This document shows positions 1 to 6,448 of a stretch of DNA of 6,979 bases, piece by piece. The DNA is from Acidobacteriota bacterium (GTDB taxonomy: Bacteria; Acidobacteriota; Terriglobia; Acidoferrales; UBA7541). The notes below the pieces were generated by a model. It ran no database searches, was not told the DNA's origin, and saw nothing but the letters and a program-made list of their open reading frames with translations. Position numbers and translations under genes: made by a program. Within the stretch, counting starts at the first letter, position 1; every line of letters begins with the position of its first letter. Location of the stretch: NCBI GenBank assembly GCA_019239815.1, contig JAFAZL010000646.1:1-6979 (forward strand). Reading direction: 5' to 3'.

Positions 1-42
1 CGCGAGCTGCGCTTTCAACTCTTCATAAGACGGTTCCGCCAT
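1..42 (-). CDS. N-terminus of an unidentified minus-strand gene, cut by the window edge
   Basis: Read on the minus strand, an ATG at 42-40 opens a frame with no stop to the window edge, giving MAEPSYEELKAQLA. It is preceded by a textbook Shine-Dalgarno (GAGGAGGT at 53-46; AGGAGG is 4 nt from the ATG), which is the main reason to call it a gene. The few visible residues are charged and look helical, as at the start of a coiled coil. Too little is present to name a family. It is transcribed divergently from the peptidase gene, and a perfect TATAAT lies about 40 nt upstream of its start. Confidence 0.6.
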   Translation of the reverse strand, partial: MAEPSYEELKAQLA

Positions 43-476
43 TGGACCTCCTCGGTTCCAAGCTTGATCACCAGGGTCGCCATTATAATACCCAATCCCA
101 CTGCGCACTCAGCGTCATCTCGCTTGCCGAGTGAGCCCAGCAAGCACGATCGTTCCCATGAAACTTTTTCTCCTCCTCCGGGTTTCATCTGGCGGGGAAC
201 CATCCGAAGTCGTCGACGGAAGTACATTCATATGAGGTCGAAGTTCCCGTAAGTCCGCCTCGAGCGATTTACCCTTTACGGACGCCCGGCTGCGCCGAGC
301 TGCCATTGTATTCGCGGTGTGCGATACTAACTGCGCACTCCTTCCCAGCATCGCTCGACCGGAAAGCAACCATTCCCAAGTAGAATTGTTTCTTATTGTC
401 AGTGTTTTTTTCACGCAAATGAGCGCCACTGCTCGCAGTCGAGCCTAAACGCAGTCTAGAGAGAGACATCTAAACC
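43..476. other. Divergent intergenic region, no gene seen
   Basis: This stretch separates two divergent starts and must hold both promoters. Open frames on either strand are short, lack family-like composition and mostly lack a placed ribosome binding site, so I call none. The right part (about 375-420) is more AT-rich than its surroundings and includes TAGAAT at 381-386, one mismatch from a -10 box, with only a weak -35 (TCGACC, 355-360, 20-nt spacing). If that is the peptidase promoter, the leader is about 80-90 nt. An 11-bp exact direct repeat, ACTGCGCACTC, occurs at 100-110 and 330-340; it could be a regulator site or chance. I see no riboswitch or tRNA. Confidence 0.5.
82..87 (-). promoter_or_regulatory. 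Candidate -10 box of the divergent minus-strand gene
   Basis: The minus strand reads TATAAT at 87-82, a perfect sigma70 -10 hexamer. It would place a transcript start near 75 and a leader of about 33 nt that contains the strong ribosome binding site at 53-46. No convincing -35 hexamer is seen at 16-18 nt spacing, so this rests on one box plus position. Confidence 0.35.
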
Positions 477-3400
477 ATGGGCGGGTTCATGAAGAACATC
501 GGGTCCAATCTGGGTCGAGCTGTCATTTTTTCCGCATTCATATTGGCATTCGGAGCATTGCACACTTTCGCGCAAGGCCAGTCAGACGCCGCGCAAGTTT
601 CGCAAACGCCCCGCATCCCTGCGCGCGTTACGCAAGCCGTAGACGATTCCAATCGTGTCGCGCTTCGTGGCAACGTCCATCGCATGGCGCGCGCCGAATT
701 CGATCGCGGCGCCGTTTCCGAATCACAACTCGCATCGCGGGTTGACCTCCTGCTCAAACGCAGCGACGAACAAGAAGCCGCTCTTCGCCAGCTCCTCGAC
801 CAACAGCAAGACAAGTCTTCGCCGAACTATCACAAGTGGCTTACGCCTGACCAATTCGGCAAGCAATTCGGCCCCGCCGATTCCGATATTCAGGCCGTCA
901 CAGACTGGCTCACTTCGCGCGGTTTCACCGGCATTAAAGTGAGCCCCGGACGCACGCGCGTCGAATTCAGCGGAAACATCGGTCAGATCAACAGTGCTTT
1001 CCAGACGCAGATTCACCACTTCTATGTCGGCGGCAAGATGCACTCCGCCAACGTTTCCGACCCGCAGATTCCCGCCGCGCTCTCTCCCGTAGTTCGCGGC
1101 GTCGCTTCCCTTCACGATTTCCGCCCGCAAGCCCAAGTACACCGTCTCGGCACCTTCCGCCGCACGAAAGACACCAACGAAGTGAAGCCTCTTTTCACTT
1201 TCGGCAAGTGCGGCAGCACGACGCCCTGCTACGCCGTCGGCCCCGGCGACTTCGCCAAGATCTACAACATCCCAGCGACGATCTCGGCAACCAGTCCCGG
1301 CGTTTCCGGGCCTCCCGGCACTGGCGTCACCATCGCCATCGTCCAGGACTCCAACATCAACCCCGCCGACGTCGCCGATTTCCAGAAGATGTTCGGTCTC
1401 ACCGCGAACCCCGTGAACGTCATCCTCAACGGCCCAGACCCTGGCATTCAGGGTCCCACCTCCGCTACCGATGACGAAATCGAAGCTGATCTCGACGTGC
1501 AGTGGGCCGGTGCTGTCGCTCCCGGCGCAACGATCGACCTTGTTGTTTCCGAAGACTCGCAGAGCGTCGGCATGTTCGGCACCGACCTCTCCGCGATTTA
1601 CATCGTCGACAACAACATCGCTCCCGTATTGAGCGAAAGTTTCGGCTCCTGCGAAGCCAGCATCGGCTCCAGTGCGGAAGCGCTCTACGTCGATTTGTGG
1701 GAGCAAGCCTCCGCGCAAGGCATCACCGCCGTCATCTCCGCGGGTGACAACGGCTCCGCTGGCTGCGATCCTGATCAAGTTTCGTCCGACAATCAAGACG
1801 TCGCGAACAAAGGCATCGCTGTAAGCGGTATCGCCTCCACCGGCTTCAACGTCGCGCTTGGCGGCACAGATTTCCAAAACGCTGGCACCACGCAGAACGC
1901 CCCAAGCGGCAACTCAACGTTCTGGAATACGACCAACGACGGCACCCAGACTTCCGCCAAGGGCTACATACCCGAATGGCCGTGGAACGACAGCTGCGCC
2001 GCCACTGCCACTTCTTCCAACCTCGGGACCTGCACTTCCACCATCATCAACGGCAACTCCGATCCAAACTCCTCCAACTTCGGCATCGACCTCGTCGCCG
2101 GCAGTGGTGGCCCAAGTACGCTCAATGCCAAGCCCGTGTTCCAAACCGGCATCAACGGAATGCCGTCCGCCAATTTCCGTCAGCTCCCTGACATTTCGTT
2201 TTTCTCTGGCAACGGCACCAACGCCAGCTTCTACGTCATCTGCCAGCAGGACGCGAACACCGGCACAGGCAGCAGTACCAGCTCGTGCGACTTGAATTCC
2301 CCCTTCCTCGACTTCCAGGGCGTCGGTGGCACTTCCGCAGCCGCTCCCGCCTTCGCCGGCGTCATGGCGATGATCAACCAGCAAACCGGCAAGCGCCAAG
2401 GCAACGCCAACTACGTCCTCTATCAGCTCTACAAAAACAATGCCGCCGGCACGATCTGCGCCTCGGCTGCCTCGCCGGCCGCGACCTGCATTTTCTACGA
2501 CACCGTCACCGGCAATAACTCGGTTGCCTGCGCCGGCGGCACTGCGAATTGCAGCAACACCACCGCAGGTCAATTCGGCGTTCTGATCGATCCGACAAAA
2601 ACCAACACGCCGGCCTTCACCACCACCACTGGCTACGACAACGCCACCGGCCTTGGCTCCCTCAACATCACCAAACTCCTCGCCGCCTGGTCCTCTGCAT
2701 CGTTCAACACGGATGCTGTCGCGATCTCCTCTACAAGTCCGTCGCCGGTGAGCATCACGCATGGGACGAACGCGACGTTTCACATCAGCCTGACACCTAC
2801 CTCGGCTACAGGAGTGGTCTCGCTAACGGCAAAACCTTCGACCGGAACATGTGTTCTTCCCGGAACGGCGCCGCCCCCATGCTCTCAAGTCGGCATCGGC
2901 TCCTTCTCAGAAAACAGCCCAACAGTTCTGTCCGGCGGTGCCGCCACCATCACTACCAACGAACTTCCAGGAGGTACGTCCTACCAGGTCGTGGCAAATT
3001 ACGCAGGCGACGGCACTTTCGCTGCAAACACGTCCGCACCCGTTACGGTAACTGTTACTCCTGAACCGAGCAAGACCGCAGTCGGATTTGTTACTTTCAA
3101 CAGCAGCAATCAACCTACAGTCAGCACGGCTCCTGCCTCGGTCCAGTATGGTTCTTCTTACATTTTGCAGATTGCAGTAACCAACAGTAGCGGCCAACAG
3201 TGCGCGACAACCGTCGTTCCGTGCCCCACCGGCACGGTCACGCTCACTGATAATGGTCAACCTCTGAATGACTTTAGCGGAAAAAACTCGACCGCCCTCA
3301 ATAGCGTCGGCATCGCCGAAGATCAACCCGTTCAACTCAGTGTCGGTACGCACAGCTTGGTCGCCACTTATTCAGGCGACAACAGCTTCGCCACCAGCAC

Positions 3401-4343
3401 GTCCGCGCCAGAGTCCGTTACCATTACCACCACTTCCACCACTACAGCCGTCACTACATCTCCCTCGACGGGCATAACTACCACAGCGCCAGTTACCATC
3501 ACCGCCAAAATAAACACCACGAGCACCGGCGCCGGCCCCACCGGCAGCGTCGTCTTCACCGCCAACGGCAAACAAATCGGCAACGCCGTCGCGGTCGTTC
3601 CCACTGCCGCGAACACTGGTGGCTCCACTGTTGTCCCCGCTTTCGCCACGGCCAGCATCACGAACACCTTCGCTACCACCGGCAGTGTCGCGATCACCTC
3701 AGCTTTCACACCGGCACCCAGCGACCACAACTATTCCTCCAGCAACGGCAGCGACACGATCGCCGTCGGCACGGGCGGCACCGTCGCGACCACAACCACC
3801 GCCAAGGCCAGCGTCACCACGATCGCGTCCGGCGGCAACGTCACACTCACGGCTACCGTGACCGGCTCCAACAACAACGGCCCCGGCGTAACTGGCACGG
3901 TTCAGTTCATGAACGGTACGCAGGCGCTCGGCACCGCCGCCACCTGCACCGCGACGGCGGGCACCAGCACAACTCCCGGCACATGCACTGCTACGCTCTC
4001 GACGGCACTCTCAAATCTGCCGCCCGGCTTGATCAATCCGGCGAAGCGCACGCCACAAGTTCCGCCGGCCGTACCTCTCGCGCTCGCCAGCTGCATCCTG
4101 GCGCTGCTCGTGTTCGTTATCATGCGCCACAGCGGCGTCCCCACGCGTCGCCGTCTCGCATACGCCGTCGCGTGCGCCCTCGTGTTGGTCGGCATCGCCG
4201 CAGGCCTCCAGGGTTGCGGCGGCAGCTCCAGCACCAACGGCGGCGGCACGCATGTAGACAGCATCACCGCCGTCTACAGCGGCGACGCAACCTACGTCGG
4301 CTCGACATCAGCAGCCGTAGCCGTCACCGTCACCACACCGTAG
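477..4343 (+). CDS. Secreted pro-kumamolisin/sedolisin (S53) peptidase with four Ig-like modules, the last one interrupted by a transmembrane hairpin
   Basis: Serine-carboxyl endopeptidase of MEROPS family S53, made as a proenzyme and activated at acid pH. Residues 1-32 form a signal peptide (K6 and R14, then a hydrophobic core at about 15-28, likely cut after TFA32). About 54-215 is the activation pro-domain, with the typical NYHKWLTPDQFGKQFGP stretch. About 248-740 is the catalytic domain: E336 and D340 (EADLD), oxyanion-hole D424 (SAGDNG), nucleophile S620 (GGTSAAAP), and likely calcium ligands D675 (YDTVTGN) and D721/G725/G727 (GYDNATGLG). All catalytic residues are present, so an active enzyme is expected. 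Ig-like modules follow at about 745-862, 866-985, 988-1098 and 1103-1288; the fourth is split by an insert at 1185-1257 (separate entry). Many Cys pairs (for example C245/C251) suggest disulfides outside the cytoplasm. The 477 ATG follows a weak AGAGAGAGA (458-466); Met5 (489) is an alternative start. The gene appears monocistronic and ends before a strong terminator. Confidence 0.93.
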   Translation: MGGFMKNIGSNLGRAVIFSAFILAFGALHTFAQGQSDAAQVSQTPRIPARVTQAVDDSNRVALRGNVHRMARAEFDRGAVSESQLASRVDLLLKRSDEQEAALRQLLDQQQDKSSPNYHKWLTPDQFGKQFGPADSDIQAVTDWLTSRGFTGIKVSPGRTRVEFSGNIGQINSAFQTQIHHFYVGGKMHSANVSDPQIPAALSPVVRGVASLHDFRPQAQVHRLGTFRRTKDTNEVKPLFTFGKCGSTTPCYAVGPGDFAKIYNIPATISATSPGVSGPPGTGVTIAIVQDSNINPADVADFQKMFGLTANPVNVILNGPDPGIQGPTSATDDEIEADLDVQWAGAVAPGATIDLVVSEDSQSVGMFGTDLSAIYIVDNNIAPVLSESFGSCEASIGSSAEALYVDLWEQASAQGITAVISAGDNGSAGCDPDQVSSDNQDVANKGIAVSGIASTGFNVALGGTDFQNAGTTQNAPSGNSTFWNTTNDGTQTSAKGYIPEWPWNDSCAATATSSNLGTCTSTIINGNSDPNSSNFGIDLVAGSGGPSTLNAKPVFQTGINGMPSANFRQLPDISFFSGNGTNASFYVICQQDANTGTGSSTSSCDLNSPFLDFQGVGGTSAAAPAFAGVMAMINQQTGKRQGNANYVLYQLYKNNAAGTICASAASPAATCIFYDTVTGNNSVACAGGTANCSNTTAGQFGVLIDPTKTNTPAFTTTTGYDNATGLGSLNITKLLAAWSSASFNTDAVAISSTSPSPVSITHGTNATFHISLTPTSATGVVSLTAKPSTGTCVLPGTAPPPCSQVGIGSFSENSPTVLSGGAATITTNELPGGTSYQVVANYAGDGTFAANTSAPVTVTVTPEPSKTAVGFVTFNSSNQPTVSTAPASVQYGSSYILQIAVTNSSGQQCATTVVPCPTGTVTLTDNGQPLNDFSGKNSTALNSVGIAEDQPVQLSVGTHSLVATYSGDNSFATSTSAPESVTITTTSTTTAVTTSPSTGITTTAPVTITAKINTTSTGAGPTGSVVFTANGKQIGNAVAVVPTAANTGGSTVVPAFATASITNTFATTGSVAITSAFTPAPSDHNYSSSNGSDTIAVGTGGTVATTTTAKASVTTIASGGNVTLTATVTGSNNNGPGVTGTVQFMNGTQALGTAATCTATAGTSTTPGTCTATLSTALSNLPPGLINPAKRTPQVPPAVPLALASCILALLVFVIMRHSGVPTRRRLAYAVACALVLVGIAAGLQGCGGSSSTNGGGTHVDSITAVYSGDATYVGSTSAAVAVTVTTP
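4029..4247 (+). other. In-frame insert in the fourth Ig module: TM hairpin with internal lipobox-like LQGC
   Basis: This part encodes residues 1185-1257 of the peptidase. It starts with a Pro-rich linker, then a hydrophobic helix (about 1197-1216), a basic turn containing R1217 and R1224-R1226, a second hydrophobic helix (about 1227-1245) ending LQGC at 1244-1247, then a Gly/Ser/Asn linker. Removing it joins ATLSTALSNLPPG (ending 1184) to THVDSITAVYSGD (from 1258), which reads as one uninterrupted Ig-like repeat. Helix 2 with the preceding arginines has the shape of a lipoprotein signal peptide (basic, hydrophobic, L-x-G-C, Gly/Ser-rich). By the positive-inside rule both Ig halves lie outside the membrane and the Arg turn is cytoplasmic. 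The boundaries are inferred from the repeat pattern. Confidence 0.75.
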
Positions 4344-4400
4344 ACCGTCTTCGGGCATGGGCAAACCACATCGCGGAAGTCCGCGCGTCGCAACTAAATG

Positions 4401-4431
4401 AAAAGGCCTCGAGAGAATCTCGAGGCCTTTT
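4401..4431. terminator. Bidirectional intrinsic terminator between convergent genes
   Basis: A perfect 14-bp stem, AAAAGGCCTCGAGA (4401-4414) with its complement at 4418-4431, closes a 3-nt GAA loop. The A-tract at the left base and T-tract at the right give a U-run on both strands, and a further T5 follows at 4436-4440. It lies 58 nt after the peptidase stop and downstream of the minus-strand PilZ pair, so it can end both transcripts. Confidence 0.9.
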
Positions 4432-4457
4432 CCAATTTTTCCGGAAATCCAGTTTTT

Positions 4458-4490
4458 GGGTGCCGCACCCTCCAGCTTTTAGGAGGGTGC
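4458..4490. repeat. Three-armed GGGTGC palindromic element
   Basis: GGGTGC (4458-4463) can pair with GCACCC (4465-4470) across a single C. Alternatively GCACCCTCC (4465-4473) pairs perfectly over 9 bp with GGAGGGTGC (4482-4490) across an 8-nt loop. The two hairpins share the middle arm and are mutually exclusive. The form resembles small dispersed intergenic palindromes that I recall from acidobacterial genomes, but only one copy is visible here. It could also act as a secondary terminator stem for the minus-strand genes. Confidence 0.6.
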
Positions 4491-4547
4491 GTGTTTAGAT
4501 TCAACCCACCCATCCGTCAACCACATCTACAACTCAATCCTCCGTCC

Positions 4548-4575
4548 AGTCACAAGTCACCAATCACTAGTCCCC
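4548..4575. repeat. Degenerate heptanucleotide tandem repeat
   Basis: Four consecutive 7-nt units: AGTCACA, AGTCACC, AATCACT, AGTCCCC. They sit directly after the stop codon of the minus-strand PilZ gene and touch its last base. The tract is short and imperfect, a simple-sequence repeat with no evident function. Confidence 0.6.
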
Positions 4576-4958
4576 TAATTCACGCTCGGCGGAAAAAACA
4601 CATTCCAGAAAATCGGCGCCGCCGTCATAAACTCCACCGGCACCAGCGAACCTTCACTCGTCACCTGCGCCGCGCGCGCAACTCTCGCATCGACCTTGGT
4701 GCTCGTTTTCATGTTCTCCAGGGTGAACTTCGTCCCCTCGGGCAACGGCTCGTTCAAAATGATCATCGCGCCCGTCGCGCTCACCGTGTGCGTATACCCT
4801 TGGATCGGCTGCTTCCCCGCCACGTGTATCGTCACCGAAATCCTCAGCAACGCGCGCTGCGCACGCCGGCGCTCTTCCGCCGTCTTCTGCCGCTGCAATG
4901 CGGGCCGCACCGACGACGCGGGCGCCGCCGGCTTCGTATTCGTTACAGGAGGTGTCAT
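4575..4958 (-). CDS. PilZ-like domain protein (second gene of the pair)
   Basis: A 127-residue protein. A Pro/Ala-rich, probably disordered N-terminus (1-20) leads to a basic segment containing an RxxxR (R31-R35), then a beta-rich PilZ-like body to the end. PilZ domains normally bind cyclic di-GMP through RxxxR and a D/N-x-S-x-x-G motif. Here the second motif reads T58-V-S-A-T-G63, so Ser and Gly remain but the Asp/Asn is replaced by Thr; binding is uncertain. The start at 4958 is chosen because ATGA (4958-4955) overlaps the stop of the upstream gene and GGGGA sits 8 nt before it; an upstream in-frame Met at 5045 would overlap the first gene deeply. Expression is probably translationally coupled. 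The target is unknown. Confidence 0.75.
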   Translation of the reverse strand: MTPPVTNTKPAAPASSVRPALQRQKTAEERRRAQRALLRISVTIHVAGKQPIQGYTHTVSATGAMIILNEPLPEGTKFTLENMKTSTKVDARVARAAQVTSEGSLVPVEFMTAAPIFWNVFFPPSVN

Positions 4959-5302
4959 AGCTCCAATCCCCAGAAATCCATCTCCGGCGCTACTAACTCG
5001 ACGCCGTACTCCCAACCGCCTTCCGGCCGTTGCGTTCCCTTCCACACTATCACGGCCGAATTGCTGGTGTCGGTCGCCACATTAGTCAGCGCCAGCCGGT
5101 GCTCCAATTTCAGGTCATCTTCCAATACGACCATGCACCCGTAGGGATTCACCACGCGCGTATGCGCATCCACGCTGCACCGCCGCCCTTTGGCATCGTC
5201 CCACTCCAGGCGTATCGGCACGCGTGAGTTCATCCGCCGGCCGCGTCGGCTGTCACCATGCCGCGGCGCGACACTCTTCAATTCGCGCGTCTTGACTGGC
5301 AT
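4955..5302 (-). CDS. PilZ-like domain protein (first gene of the pair)
   Basis: A 115-residue protein with a basic N-terminal tail (residues 4-23) and a PilZ-like fold. RxxxR is present (R23-R27, RMNSR), but the second motif reads V50-V-N-P-Y-G55: the usual Asp/Asn and Ser positions are Val and Asn, only Gly is kept. Such N-x-x-G variants occur in many short acidobacterial PilZ-like proteins (recollection, not a search). The LTNVATDT stretch and the C-terminal FWG match the layout of the neighbouring gene, so the two are probably paralogues. The ATG at 5302 follows a purine-rich AGAGGGAAGA, and a promoter lies just upstream (5321-5349). It may be a degenerate c-di-GMP receptor or a structural partner of the second protein. 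Confidence 0.78.
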   Translation of the reverse strand: MPVKTRELKSVAPRHGDSRRGRRMNSRVPIRLEWDDAKGRRCSVDAHTRVVNPYGCMVVLEDDLKLEHRLALTNVATDTSNSAVIVWKGTQRPEGGWEYGVELVAPEMDFWGLEL

Positions 5303-5320
5303 TCTTCCCTCTGTGAGCCC

Positions 5321-5349
5321 ATGCTAAAGTTGCCCTCTGGACCGGTCAA
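5321..5349 (-). promoter_or_regulatory. Sigma70-like promoter of the PilZ pair
   Basis: On the minus strand, TTGACC (5349-5344, 5 of 6 to consensus) and TAGCAT (5326-5321, 4 of 6) are separated by exactly 17 nt. Transcription would start near 5314, giving a leader of about 12 nt that just includes the ribosome binding site before the ATG at 5302. Confidence 0.5.
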
Positions 5350-5419
5350 TGGTACGCGCGCCGCCCAGAGTCCCATAAGTATCTGTCCCCTCGTACAGGC
5401 CAATGAATTTCACGTGTAG

Positions 5420-5440
5420 GGGCACGGCACTGCCGTGCCC
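5420..5440. repeat. Perfect 21-nt palindrome (GGGCACGGCA type)
   Basis: GGGCACGGCA (5420-5429), one C, then its exact complement TGCCGTGCCC (5431-5440). The sequence around it, TAGGGGCACGGCA, is of a kind that recurs between genes in many bacterial genomes. It lies between divergent transcription units and has no T-run, so it is not a clear intrinsic terminator. A GTG inside its right arm (5435) creates a spurious long start for the deacetylase frame. Confidence 0.7.
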
Positions 5441-5490
5441 GTCTTATCGGCGATACAAAACGAGCGCTATCATCCGGAACACAAAAACCT

Positions 5491-5520
5491 TGTCATTCCG
5501 AGCGCAGCGAGGAATCTGCT
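5491..5520. repeat. CATTCCGAGCG-type dispersed intergenic repeat
   Basis: The stretch TGTCATTCCGAGCG followed by CAGCGAGGAATCTGCT is a widely scattered bacterial intergenic repeat, recognised from memory. Its outer ATTCC/GGAAT arms can pair. It is translated in one frame as VIPSAARNLLF, a familiar false N-terminal extension in automated annotation, and here that frame is continuous with the deacetylase gene downstream. A TATCAT (5468-5473) just before it is a possible -10 box for that gene, without a good -35. Confidence 0.75.
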
Positions 5521-5563
5521 GTTTGACGCCGCACCACGGACTCCACGACATGCACGACCGCCC

Positions 5564-6448
5564 ATGAAAAACCTCATCGTCAACGCCGACGACCTCGCCT
5601 GGACCGAAGGCGTCAACCGCGGCATCCTCGACGCCCACCGCAACGGCATCGTCACCAGCACGTCTCTGCTCGCCAACGGCGCCGCCTTCGAATCCGCGCT
5701 CGCCGCCGCAAAGTCCGCGCCCAACCTCGGCATCGGCGTCCATCTCAACCTCAGCGACGGCCCTCCCACCGCCCCGCGTGAACTTGTCACCTCCATCCTC
5801 AACGACGACGGCGAATTCCTCGGCGGACCCGAAACGCTGCTCCTCAAAATCGCCACCAACTCCATCAACCTTCACGAAGTCGAAGACGAATGGTCCGCCC
5901 AAATCGAAAAAATCCGCGAAGCCGGCATTCAACCCACTCATCTCGACGGCCACAAACACGTCCACATGCTCCCCGGATTTTTCGAAATCGCGTTGCGCCT
6001 TGCGAAACGCAACAACATCGGCGCCATCCGCGTCTCGCACGAAGCCTCCAGCCTCCGCGCCGCGCTCTCCGCCGACGACGAACTCTTCGACGCCACCGTC
6101 TTCAAACAAGGAGTCCAGGCTCGCGGCTTGAAACTCCTTGCCCGCGACGCGCGCGAACAAGCCCAGCACCTCGGCATCGCCACCGTCGACTATTTCTGCG
6201 GTATCGCCCAAACCGGCGAAATGACCAAGGAAGGCGTGCTCCAACTCCTAAGCAACTTGCCCGAAGGTACCACCGAACTCATGTGCCATCCCGGCTACGT
6301 CGACGAAGCCCTGCAAAAATCCCCAACCAGGCTGCAAGAATCCCGCGCCACCGAACTTGCTATCCTCACCGATCCCGACGTCCGAAATCTTGTCGCCTCC
6401 CAAGGCATCCGCCTGATAGACTATTCTTTGGTATCGTCTCAAATATGA
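5564..6448 (+). CDS. YdjC/ChbG/HpnK-family carbohydrate deacetylase
   Basis: A 294-residue protein, normal length for the family, which removes N-acetyl groups from amino sugars with a divalent metal in a TIM-barrel-like fold. Visible motifs: NADDLAW (D9, D10) at the N-terminus, GVHLNLSDG (H60), THLDGHKHVH (H126, D128, H130, H132, H134) and CHPGYVDE (H242). Together these supply the family's metal and catalytic positions. The opening MKNLIVNADD plus GVNRGILDAH resembles HpnK, the hopanoid glucosamine deacetylase, but ChbG (chitooligosaccharide) and other YdjC members share it. No signal peptide, so probably cytoplasmic. I choose the ATG at 5564 because the family begins here; the frame extends to a GTG at 5435 only through intergenic repeats. 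No clear ribosome binding site is seen. The stop overlaps the next gene by ATGA. Confidence 0.88.
   Translation: MKNLIVNADDLAWTEGVNRGILDAHRNGIVTSTSLLANGAAFESALAAAKSAPNLGIGVHLNLSDGPPTAPRELVTSILNDDGEFLGGPETLLLKIATNSINLHEVEDEWSAQIEKIREAGIQPTHLDGHKHVHMLPGFFEIALRLAKRNNIGAIRVSHEASSLRAALSADDELFDATVFKQGVQARGLKLLARDAREQAQHLGIATVDYFCGIAQTGEMTKEGVLQLLSNLPEGTTELMCHPGYVDEALQKSPTRLQESRATELAILTDPDVRNLVASQGIRLIDYSLVSSQI

Noticed and set aside
115..429. A 104-codon minus-strand open frame in the divergent intergenic region
   Set aside because: No family resemblance and atypical composition. An internal ATG with GGAGGAGGAG upstream gives only 14 codons and the spacing is too long, so I do not call a small protein.
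723..1877. A 384-codon minus-strand open frame antisense to the peptidase
   Set aside because: It lies wholly inside the S53 gene, whose catalytic motifs are intact. The antisense product is Gly/Val/Asp/Ala/Arg-rich low-complexity, as expected from the complement of C-ending codons.
1914..2783. A 289-codon minus-strand open frame antisense to the peptidase
   Set aside because: Same cause: a shadow of GC-rich coding DNA. No recognisable domain and no ribosome binding site of note.
4029..4247. A recent mobile-element or intein insertion as the origin of the hairpin block
   Set aside because: No target duplication or terminal inverted repeat is visible at either edge, the block is far too short for an intein and lacks splice-junction residues, and its base composition matches its flanks.
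4398..5144. A 248-codon plus-strand open frame across the terminator and the PilZ pair
   Set aside because: It begins inside the terminator hairpin and yields an Arg/His/Pro-rich product typical of a shadow frame. The minus-strand PilZ genes have ribosome binding sites, a promoter and a coupled overlap.
5444..6244. A 266-codon minus-strand open frame antisense to the deacetylase
   Set aside because: The sense strand has conserved family motifs; the antisense protein is a repetitive acidic Gly/Val/Ala-rich shadow that also runs into the intergenic repeats.
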